This document shows positions 1 through 6,963 of a stretch of DNA of 64,000 nucleotides, one piece after another. Below the pieces are notes generated by a model. That model was not told the origin of the DNA. It made no database searches and saw nothing but the letters and a program-made list of their open reading frames with translations. The stretch comes from Deltaproteobacteria bacterium. GTDB lineage: Bacteria; Myxococcota; B64-G9. The stretch covers positions 1 to 64,000 of the forward strand of contig JAFGRB010000033.1 of NCBI GenBank assembly GCA_016935365.1. Direction: 5' to 3'. Within the stretch, counting starts at the first letter, position 1, and every line of letters starts with the position of its first letter. The position numbers and the translations under genes were made by a program.

Positions 1-197
1 AGGCAGGCGCCGCCGTCCTCGTGATAGCCCGGAAGGCACGCCCCGCAGACCGCCACCTCGCCCGAGCCGTCGCACTCGCGGTGCTGCTCGCCGCAGCGCA
101 GATCCTCGCAGGTGGCTGCCGGGGTCGACTCCGAGCCGCAGCCGGCCGCCGAGGCCAGCAAGGCCCACCCGAGGCCGATACGCAAACCGTGTCTCAT
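1..197 (-). CDS. Cys-rich lipoprotein, C-terminus cut by window edge
   Basis: Sixty-five codons are visible before the reading frame runs off the left edge. The N-terminus is a short lipoprotein signal ending in a lipobox-like SAAGC with Cys20. The mature part has spaced cysteines (CEDLRC, CGAC, then a GYHEDGGAC turn) that resemble an EGF-like or myxococcal Cys-rich repeat. The ATG at 197 has an AGGGG Shine-Dalgarno a few bases upstream, and an extended -10 lies about 35 bases further up. It is probably an outer-membrane or surface lipoprotein. The function cannot be read from this fragment. Confidence 0.7.
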   Translation of the reverse strand, partial: MRHGLRIGLGWALLASAAGCGSESTPAATCEDLRCGEQHRECDGSGEVAVCGACLPGYHEDGGAC

Positions 198-230
198 GAC
201 ACACCCCTCGCCTCTGGATTCCTGGCTGAA

Positions 231-239
231 ATGCTAGCA
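231..239 (-). promoter_or_regulatory. Extended -10 (TGCTAGCAT) upstream of the truncated lipoprotein
   Basis: The minus strand reads TGC-TAGCAT, matching the TGnTAnnnT pattern seen at other gene starts here. It lies about 34 bases upstream of the ATG at 197. No good -35 is visible. Confidence 0.4.
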
Positions 240-272
240 CGGGACCGGCTCGCGGACTAGAATGAGCCTGAA

Positions 273-437
273 ATGGAGGAGCAAGCGGAAAGCCGAGCTC
301 GCGCCGGTCCTCGGGCGCCGGATGCCGCCACGGTGCGCAAGCGGCTCGCGCAGTGCGCTCGGCTCAGCGCTTTCTGCCTGTACCTGCAGAGAGCCGTGAG
401 CGAGGCCCGCAAGGACGGATCGAGCCATGAGCGATGA
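273..437 (+). CDS. Small helical protein, possible partner of the nucleotidyltransferase
   Basis: This is a 54-codon ORF too short for the ORF track. It starts with MEEQAES and overlaps the start of the downstream nucleotidyltransferase gene by 11 bases, which suggests translational coupling. The C-terminal half (RLAQCARLSAFCLYLQRAV) could form a basic amphipathic helix. Small genes are often found before AbiEii/MNT-type nucleotidyltransferases and sometimes act as antitoxins or adaptors. No family was recognised here, so that role is a guess. A GC-rich ORF of this length could also be chance. Confidence 0.4.
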   Translation: MEEQAESRARAGPRAPDAATVRKRLAQCARLSAFCLYLQRAVSEARKDGSSHER

Positions 438-948
438 TCGGCTGCTGGTGGTCGCCGAGCGACTGGCGGGTGTCCTGGGCGAGCAGTGTGTGTTGATCGG
501 CGGCCTGGCTGTGGCCGCCTGGGGACACGTGCGGGCGACCCGCGATGTCGGCTTTGCCTCGCGCGTGGACGCCTCTCTGATCCGGGAGCGACTGGCGAAG
601 GCAGGCATCCCGAACGAGCTACGGACGGGCGACCCGTTTGGGGGCGATCTCGAGTGGGTCGTGCACGGTACGCTCGACGAGGTGCCGTTCGAGATCCTGG
701 CACCGCCGATGCCGGTCGACTGGGATGCCGCGAGCGAGATCGACATGCCGGACGGGTGTGTGATCCGCTTGGTGGGGCTGCGCGATCTGCTGCGCCTCAA
801 GATCGGAGCAGGCGGCCCGCGCGATCTCTGGGATGTGGCCTCGCTGCTCAAGTCCTACCCGGAGGAGAGGGATGTGGCGCTCTCGGAAGCCGAGAGACAG
901 GGGCGGCGCGAGGCGCTGATCGAGTGGCTGAACGATCCCCGCCTGTGA
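427..948 (+). CDS. MNT/AbiEii-like nucleotidyltransferase-fold protein with altered active site
   Basis: A 173-aa protein with the N-terminal signature of the AbiEii/MNT nucleotidyltransferase fold: a helix, then LIGGLAVAAWG (residues 23-33), then RATRDVGFA. In active members the strand after the GG motif normally reads DxD. Here the first Asp (about residue 40) is kept and the second is Gly, so catalysis is doubtful. The C-terminal half (LRDLLRLKIGAGGPRDLWDVASLL) matches the helical part of the family, where K and RDxxD residues are common. The closest relatives are toxins of type IV or MNT-HEPN systems and many uncharacterised genomic copies. The frame overlaps the upstream 54-aa ORF, so the two are probably cotranscribed. 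It converges on the kinase gene with a 10-base gap. Confidence 0.75.
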   Translation: MSDDRLLVVAERLAGVLGEQCVLIGGLAVAAWGHVRATRDVGFASRVDASLIRERLAKAGIPNELRTGDPFGGDLEWVVHGTLDEVPFEILAPPMPVDWDAASEIDMPDGCVIRLVGLRDLLRLKIGAGGPRDLWDVASLLKSYPEERDVALSEAERQGRREALIEWLNDPRL

Positions 949-958
949 TCTGTCGAGC

Positions 959-3900
959 TCAGGGCGCTTTGCGGACCAGCTCGAAGCCGTCGAGCCGCAT
1001 GCCGGCTGCGCGCTCCGCTTCCTCGAGCAGGGCGGTGGGATCGCTCTCCCCGACCGAGAAGTCGAGCGGGTAGAGCACGAGCTCCTTGAAGTCCGTCACG
1101 GCCAGCTTGCGGCTGTCCGGGGAGAAGGCGACCGTGGTCACACCGCCGGCTGCGCGCAGGCGCAGCAGGGGCTTGCCGCTCGTGAGCTCCCAGACGATGG
1201 CCAGGCGATCGTCGCTCCCGGTGGCCAGAAAGCGGCCGTCCGGCGAGAGCGCCGCCTTGTTGACCCACTGCTTGTGACCGGCGAAGCGGCGGATCTCGGC
1301 CCCGCTGGCCGCGTCCCAGAGGATGGCCAGCCCGTCCTTGCCCGTCGAGACGAGCACGCGCCCGTCCGGCGCGTACTGGACGCTCGTCGCCCAGTCGCTG
1401 TGACCGGCCAGGGTCTTCAGCACTCTGCCCGCTCTCCAGTCCCAGATCCGGACCTTGTGATCCCCGCAGGCCGTGGCCAGGTGCTGGCCGTCGGGTGAGA
1501 ACGACACGTCCCAGACCCACTCGCCGTGACCGCCGAGCAACCCGACCCGCTCGCCGCTCTCGATGCGCCAGATCCTCGCCTTGTCGTCCCGTGCGCCGCT
1601 CGCGAGCAGGCGCCCGTCCGGCGAGAAGTCGATGCCGTAGCTGCCGTTGGTGACTCCCCGGAAGAGCTGCACGGTCTTGCCGGTGCGCGCGTCCCAGACG
1701 CGGACCGTGCCGTCCAGGGAAGACGAGGCGAGGTGCACGCCGTCTGCGGAGAAGGCGACCGGGTAGATCCCGTTCGTGTGTCCCTGCATCCTCCGGATGA
1801 GGCGACCGTCCGCGGTCCACAGCCTGACCAGCCGGTCCCAGCAGCCGGTCGCCACGCGCGCGCCGTCGGGGGAGAACCCCACGCCGTAGACCCAGTCGCT
1901 GTGAAGCAGACGGGTGGGACCGCCCTCGGACTCGAGCCGCCAGAGGCGCACGCGGTGGTCCCTGCCCGCAGAGGCCAGCAGGCCTCCGTCAGGGCTGAAG
2001 GCGACCGAGTCCACCGTGTCGTCGTGGGCCTCGAGCGTATCGAGCAGATCGCCGCTACCCGCGTCCCAGATGCGCACGGTCCGGTCTGCCCCGCACGAGG
2101 CCAGGCTTCGGCCGTCTGCGGAGAAGACGCTCTGGCTCACGAAGTCGCGGTGGCCGGTCAAGCTCACCAGCAGCTTGCCGCTCTCGCTGTCCCAGATCCG
2201 GGCCAACTTGTCGTAGCTGGCGCTCGCCAGCTTGCTGCCATCCGGCGAGAAGACCACCCTGTAGACCGCATCCCTGTGGCCGGTCAGGCAGCGCTCCTTC
2301 TTGCCGCGCGCCGCATCCCAGATGCAGGCGGTCTTGTCCCAGCTCCCGCTGGCGAGCCGGCGGCCGTCGGGCGAGAAGGCGAGCCCCCAGACTTGATCGC
2401 CGTGCGCGGCGATCGTCCGCACGGGACGCTGCTTGCCGATCTCCCAGACGACGATCCGGCCGGCGTGATCGCCCGCGACCACGCGCTCCCCGTCGGGCGA
2501 GCAGGCCACTGAGTGGATCGGGGCGCGCGTGGACTGCGTCTGGAAGACGGGCTCCGAAACGTCGAGCCGCCAGACCTTGACGCGACCGTCCCGGCTGCCG
2601 GTGGCGATGTGCGCCGCGTCCGGAAACCAGGCCAGGCTCCAGATGCGATCGCCGTGGGCCTGGACCTGGACAGCGATCCGCCTGCCGGCCACCTCGTAGA
2701 CGATGAGCTGCCCGGCGGCGTTGCAGGTCGCCAGGTGCCGGCCATCGGGCGAGAAGGCGAGCTGGGTGACGCACTCGGATTGCGCGAGGTCCTCCACCAG
2801 CTCCGAGACGCGCCGGCTGCGCGCGCGGTAGAGATGGGAGATCGCGTCGACGAGCAACATCTCGTGACCCGCGTGCGAGCTGGACCAGTCCGGGTCGAAG
2901 ACGGAGCTCTTTCTGTTGCCGGGGTTATAGACCAGCGATGCCGCAGCGTAGATCCGGCCCGCCAGGTAGTCTCGCTCCTCGATCAGGTGTCCGGCGCGCT
3001 TGGCGTGGGCCTGGGCCAGGTGGAAGTGGCTGTGGAGCCTCTGCTCGTGCTCCTCGGCCCGGGCCAGGGACTCCGCTCGCCGGGCATCCACCTCTCCCCG
3101 GTAGAGGATCGAGATGAAGACCAGCGAGGCGATGATCGTGGCGAGCAGCAGCAGAGAGGCCGAGAGGACCGCCTTGTTCTTGCGGGCGAAGCGGCGCAGC
3201 AGCTCCCAGGAGCCATAGTCGTAGGCCGCGACGCGCTCGCCGGTCATGTAGGCCCGCACGTCACCGGCCAGATCCCGCGCGCTGGCATAGCGGGACCGAC
3301 GGTCCACTCGCATGGCCTTCTCGACGATGGCCGCCAGCTCGGGCGCGGCCTCGGGGCAGAGCTCGCGGACGGTCTTCCGGCGGCCGCGGACCACGCGCTT
3401 GAGGATCTCCTTGCCCGTTCGTCCGGTGAAAGGCGGATGCCCGGTCAGGATCTCGAACAGGACCGCACCCAGACCCCAGATGTCGCTGCGCTCGTCGATC
3501 AGCTCGTACTGGCCCTGCGCCTGCTCCGGGCTCATGTAGGCCGGCGTGCCGAGGGCCAGGCCGACCGCGGTATGCGAACCGCTGTCCTCGAGGTAGAGCT
3601 CGATCCCGCGAGCGATGTCCTTGCTCCGGACGTCCTTCACGCCGCTCACCTTGGCCACGCCCCAATCCAGCACCACCGTCTCGCCGAACTCGCCCACCAT
3701 CACGTTGGCGGGCTTGAGATCGCGGTGGATGACACCCCGGCTGTGGGCATAGGCGATGGCGTTGCACAGGTCCAGGAAGTGGCCGAGCAAGGACAGGCGC
3801 TCCGGCAAGCTCTCGCAGGCTTGCAGCGCTTCGGCCAGCGACTGACCGCGCACCCAGCGCATCGTGTAGTACAGGGTGCCGTCCGGATGCCGGCCCAGCT

Positions 3901-4300
3901 CGTAGACCGGGACGATGTTGGGGTGCTCGAGCTGGCCGGTGATCTTGGCCTCGCGCAGGAAGCGCTCGGGCCGCTGCATGCTGGTCGGGTGCGAGCCGGA
4001 CTGGCTGCCGGCGCTGCGCTTGGCCAGCAGTTCCTTCATGGCGATCTCGCGGCCCACCTGGCGATCGAAGGCCAGCAGCACCCTGGCCTGGCCCCCTTGC
4101 CCGATCTGCTTGCCCTTGTAGTACTGGCCGGTCCGCTCCTGGGGCACGTTCTCCAGCGCGTGCGGATCCTCGATGGCCTGCCGGCCGCGCTCGCGGGCCA
4201 GGGAGTCGTCCGAGCGGCCCGGGCCCAGGGAAGCGGCGTGGGTATCGAGATCCAGCTCGAGCGTGGCGCGGTTCTCGTCGGGTCTGGACCGGTCGCTCAT
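959..4300 (-). CDS. Membrane Ser/Thr protein kinase with 14 WD40 repeats
   Basis: A 1113-aa eukaryotic-type kinase. The kinase domain spans roughly residues 60-370, with glycine loop GQGGQARV, a VAIK-type Lys in AMKELL, catalytic loop HRDLKPANV near residue 200, and DWG (VLDWGVAK) replacing the usual DFG, a variant common in myxobacterial and planctomycete kinases. A single membrane segment follows near residue 400 (LLLLATIIASLVFISILY), then a coiled-coil-like stretch. Fourteen WD40 repeats (FSPDGxxLAS...VRxWD type) run to the C-terminus, enough for two seven-bladed propellers. The ATG at 4300 was preferred over the longer track start because the extra 39 residues look like frame shadow. The kinase faces the cytoplasm and the propellers would lie outside the membrane if there is only one span. 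Ligand and substrates are unknown. Confidence 0.93.
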   Translation of the reverse strand: MSDRSRPDENRATLELDLDTHAASLGPGRSDDSLARERGRQAIEDPHALENVPQERTGQYYKGKQIGQGGQARVLLAFDRQVGREIAMKELLAKRSAGSQSGSHPTSMQRPERFLREAKITGQLEHPNIVPVYELGRHPDGTLYYTMRWVRGQSLAEALQACESLPERLSLLGHFLDLCNAIAYAHSRGVIHRDLKPANVMVGEFGETVVLDWGVAKVSGVKDVRSKDIARGIELYLEDSGSHTAVGLALGTPAYMSPEQAQGQYELIDERSDIWGLGAVLFEILTGHPPFTGRTGKEILKRVVRGRRKTVRELCPEAAPELAAIVEKAMRVDRRSRYASARDLAGDVRAYMTGERVAAYDYGSWELLRRFARKNKAVLSASLLLLATIIASLVFISILYRGEVDARRAESLARAEEHEQRLHSHFHLAQAHAKRAGHLIEERDYLAGRIYAAASLVYNPGNRKSSVFDPDWSSSHAGHEMLLVDAISHLYRARSRRVSELVEDLAQSECVTQLAFSPDGRHLATCNAAGQLIVYEVAGRRIAVQVQAHGDRIWSLAWFPDAAHIATGSRDGRVKVWRLDVSEPVFQTQSTRAPIHSVACSPDGERVVAGDHAGRIVVWEIGKQRPVRTIAAHGDQVWGLAFSPDGRRLASGSWDKTACIWDAARGKKERCLTGHRDAVYRVVFSPDGSKLASASYDKLARIWDSESGKLLVSLTGHRDFVSQSVFSADGRSLASCGADRTVRIWDAGSGDLLDTLEAHDDTVDSVAFSPDGGLLASAGRDHRVRLWRLESEGGPTRLLHSDWVYGVGFSPDGARVATGCWDRLVRLWTADGRLIRRMQGHTNGIYPVAFSADGVHLASSSLDGTVRVWDARTGKTVQLFRGVTNGSYGIDFSPDGRLLASGARDDKARIWRIESGERVGLLGGHGEWVWDVSFSPDGQHLATACGDHKVRIWDWRAGRVLKTLAGHSDWATSVQYAPDGRVLVSTGKDGLAILWDAASGAEIRRFAGHKQWVNKAALSPDGRFLATGSDDRLAIVWELTSGKPLLRLRAAGGVTTVAFSPDSRKLAVTDFKELVLYPLDFSVGESDPTALLEEAERAAGMRLDGFELVRKAP

Positions 4301-4308
4301 GCCCAGAG

Positions 4309-4317
4309 AGCCTAGCA
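4309..4317 (-). promoter_or_regulatory. Extended -10 (TGCTAGGCT) of the kinase gene
   Basis: TGC-TAGGCT ends eight bases before the kinase ATG at 4300. Transcription would start about two bases before the start codon, giving an almost leaderless mRNA. No SD-like sequence is present between the motif and the ATG. The GTGCTAGGCTC core is shared with the ADP-ribosylglycohydrolase promoter at 29312. Confidence 0.45.
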
Positions 4318-4449
4318 CAGGCAGGCCGTGCTGTCCGGATTCCGGACACGCGGGCCTCGGTCCCCGCCGCAAGACCTCGTAAACACGGGGCCGAGGAGCG
4401 TGGCGTGCTCCTTGCAAGCCAGAGAGCAGGGATGCCAGGGAGGTATGAG

Positions 4450-5988
4450 ATGCTGGCGCGTGTCTGCTCGAGCGCTGTCATCGGCGTGGACGCCTATCGG
4501 ATCGACGTGGAGGTGGATCAGTCCAGGGGCCTGCCCCACTTCGCCACCGTGGGGCTGGCCGAGGGCGCGGTTCGGGAGAGCCGGGTGCGAGTCGAGTCCG
4601 CCCTGCGCAACTGCAGCCTCGAGTTCCCGCGCCGCCGGATCACGGTCAACCTGGCGCCGGCCGACGTCCGCAAGGCGGGCACGGCCTTCGACTTGCCGAT
4701 CGCCCTGGGGCTGGTGTCGGCCTCCGAGCCCCTGGAGGCCGAGAAGCTGGCCTCGACGGTCGTGGTGGGCGAGCTGGGTCTCAACGGCGAGGTCCGGCCC
4801 GTCCCGGGTGTGCTGTCCATGGCGCTCATGGCCCGCAGCGAGGGAATCGGCGAGATGGTCTGCCCGGCCGCATGCGCCGCCCAGGCCTCGGTCGTCGGCG
4901 GGGTCCGCGTCCTGCCGGTCAACCACCTGCGCGAGGCCGTGCTGCACTTCGCCGGGGAGCGGGAGATCGAGCCGTTGTGGATCGACCCGGCTGAGGTGAT
5001 GAAGGAGCGGGGCGGGACGGCCGGCGTGGACTTCGCGGAGGTCAGGGGCCAGCAGCACGTCAAGCGCGCGCTGGAGGTCGCTGCGGCAGGAGGGCACAAC
5101 CTGCTGCTGGTCGGCCCGCCCGGGACCGGGAAGACCATGCTCGCCCGCAGGCTGCCGACCATCATGCCGGCCTTGAGCTTCGAGGAGGCGATCGAGACGA
5201 CCAAGGTCTACTCCATCATGGGCTTGACCCGCCCGGGCTCGGCCCTGGTGACGCGCCGGCCTTTTCGGGCGCCGCACCACACCGTCTCGGATGCGGGGCT
5301 GGTCGGCGGCGGCCCCGTGCCGCGGCCGGGAGAGGTGAGCCTGGCACACAACGGCGTGCTCTTCCTGGACGAGCTTCCCGAGTTTCGAAAGAACGTGCTG
5401 GAGGTGCTGCGCCAGCCGCTCGAAGACGAGCAGGTCACCATCGCCCGCGCATCGATGTCTCTCCAGTTTCCGGCCAAGATCATGCTGGTGGCTGCCATGA
5501 ATCCATGCCCCTGCGGATACCTGACGGATCCGGACAAGACATGCCTGTGCAGCCCCCAGTCCATCCAGCGCTACCGGGCACGCGTGAGCGGCCCGCTTCT
5601 CGATCGAATCGACATCCAGGTGGAAGTGCCGGCCGTGCCCTGCCGGGACCTGATGCGCCGGCCGACCGGCGAGTCCTCGGCGGTCATCCGTGGGCGCGTC
5701 GTCGCCGCGCGCCGGCACCAGTCCAGGCGTTTCCAGGACCTGCCGGGGGTCGCGTGCAATGCCCGCATGGGGCCCGCCAGCGTCCAGAAACACTGTGTCC
5801 TGGCCGATGCCGAGCGGGCGCTGCTCGAGCGGGCCGTGCGACAGATGGGCTTCTCGGCGCGGGCCTACGAGCGGATCCTCAAGGTGAGCCGGACGATCGC
5901 GGACCTGGAAGGTGCAGATCGGATCGCATCGACCCATCTGGCCGAGGCGATTCAGTACCGCTCGCTGGACCGGGATGCGATCCGTTGA
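4450..5988 (+). CDS. comM: ComM/YifB-family AAA+ ATPase
   Basis: A 512-aa protein, the usual length for ComM/YifB. Domain order is an N-terminal S5/Lon-like ChlI subdomain (residues 1-165), a Mg-chelatase-type AAA+ core with Walker A GPPGTGKT near residue 222 and Walker B FLDELPEF, a Cys-rich CPCGYL insert, and a C-terminal Mg-chelatase helical domain. ComM is a hexameric helicase that promotes branch migration of recombination intermediates during natural transformation in gamma-proteobacteria. Many non-competent species carry it too. The ATG at 4450 was chosen because a GGGAGG Shine-Dalgarno precedes it; the track start 15 codons upstream lacks one. The gene is transcribed divergently from the kinase. 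Confidence 0.95.
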   Translation: MLARVCSSAVIGVDAYRIDVEVDQSRGLPHFATVGLAEGAVRESRVRVESALRNCSLEFPRRRITVNLAPADVRKAGTAFDLPIALGLVSASEPLEAEKLASTVVVGELGLNGEVRPVPGVLSMALMARSEGIGEMVCPAACAAQASVVGGVRVLPVNHLREAVLHFAGEREIEPLWIDPAEVMKERGGTAGVDFAEVRGQQHVKRALEVAAAGGHNLLLVGPPGTGKTMLARRLPTIMPALSFEEAIETTKVYSIMGLTRPGSALVTRRPFRAPHHTVSDAGLVGGGPVPRPGEVSLAHNGVLFLDELPEFRKNVLEVLRQPLEDEQVTIARASMSLQFPAKIMLVAAMNPCPCGYLTDPDKTCLCSPQSIQRYRARVSGPLLDRIDIQVEVPAVPCRDLMRRPTGESSAVIRGRVVAARRHQSRRFQDLPGVACNARMGPASVQKHCVLADAERALLERAVRQMGFSARAYERILKVSRTIADLEGADRIASTHLAEAIQYRSLDRDAIR

Positions 5989-6001
5989 TTCCGCTTGCCG
6001 C

Positions 6002-6922
6002 TCAGGGGGCGATCAGCCGCAGCGCCTTCGGCAACACGTCCAGCGAGATGGGGAGCTTGCCGGGCTGCTCGCCGTCCATGTCGATCAGCACCTCCGCGTC
6101 GCTGCTGGCCTCGACGTGCAGGCCGCGAAGGGATCGCACCTTGGGCAGATCGAGGTGGGTGCCCTGGTAGATGCGCAGACCCTGGGTGAGCATCTCGAGC
6201 TTGGAGAAGTCGCCCAGGATCACGACGTCGAACAGGCCGTCGTCGATCTCCGCGCCGGGCGCGACCCACATGCCGCCGCCGTGATACTGGCCGTTGGCGA
6301 CGGCCACGTTGTTGATGCACAGCGTCTCGTCGAAGTGATCGTCCACTTTGAGCCGGATGGTCTGGTTGCGGTAGAGCAGCATGGCCCGGGCCGTGCCGAG
6401 AAAGAACGACGCCTTACCGCCCAGCGCCTTGGATGAGCGATTGACCATCTCGTCGACCAGCCCGCCGATGCCGAAAGAAGTGATGTTGATGAAGTGGCGC
6501 CGGCAGGGGCGACCCGCTCCATCGAGAAAGGAAGCCCGGCCCACATCCACCGTCCGGAAATGCCCGCTCCGAAGGACGGGCAGACAATCCACCAGCTTGC
6601 GCCCGATGCCCAGGGTCTTTCGCAGATCGCCGCCCGTGCCCCGGGGCACGATGCCCAGCAGCGCTTCCGGGTTGATCGGCTCCTCTTCCTCGAAGAAGCC
6701 GTTGACGACCTCGTTGTAGGTGCCGTCTCCGCCGACGGCGATGATGCGCTCGGTTCCGGCGAGCAAGCCCTCGCGTACGATTTGGGTGGCGTCTCCGGAA
6801 GCGGTGGTGAACCGTTCGTCGAACTCATCCAGCGTGTTCTGCAACGCGGTCCGGATCGATGACCATTCCTGACCGGTCCTTCGATTGGCACTATGGGGAT
6901 TGATCACGACCAGGGTTTTCAC
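6002..6922 (-). CDS. YegS/DagK-type lipid (diacylglycerol) kinase
   Basis: A 306-aa member of the diacylglycerol/sphingosine kinase catalytic superfamily. It has the N-terminal nucleotide fold start VVINPHSANRR, the signature GGDGTYNEVVNGF near residue 60, and PRGTGGDLRKTLG, which replaces the usual PxGTxNDFAR. The predicted reaction is ATP-dependent phosphorylation of a lipid such as diacylglycerol at the inner membrane. The start is GTG at 6922, six bases after a GGAGG; an overlapping ATG is followed at once by a stop. It lies 41 bases downstream of the HEAT-repeat gene on the same strand, so the two may be cotranscribed. Confidence 0.92.
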   Translation of the reverse strand: MKTLVVINPHSANRRTGQEWSSIRTALQNTLDEFDERFTTASGDATQIVREGLLAGTERIIAVGGDGTYNEVVNGFFEEEEPINPEALLGIVPRGTGGDLRKTLGIGRKLVDCLPVLRSGHFRTVDVGRASFLDGAGRPCRRHFINITSFGIGGLVDEMVNRSSKALGGKASFFLGTARAMLLYRNQTIRLKVDDHFDETLCINNVAVANGQYHGGGMWVAPGAEIDDGLFDVVILGDFSKLEMLTQGLRIYQGTHLDLPKVRSLRGLHVEASSDAEVLIDMDGEQPGKLPISLDVLPKALRLIAP

Positions 6923-6963
6923 ATCGCCTCCCTTTGCTCCGGCGCACCGCTCCTGGCGGGTCC

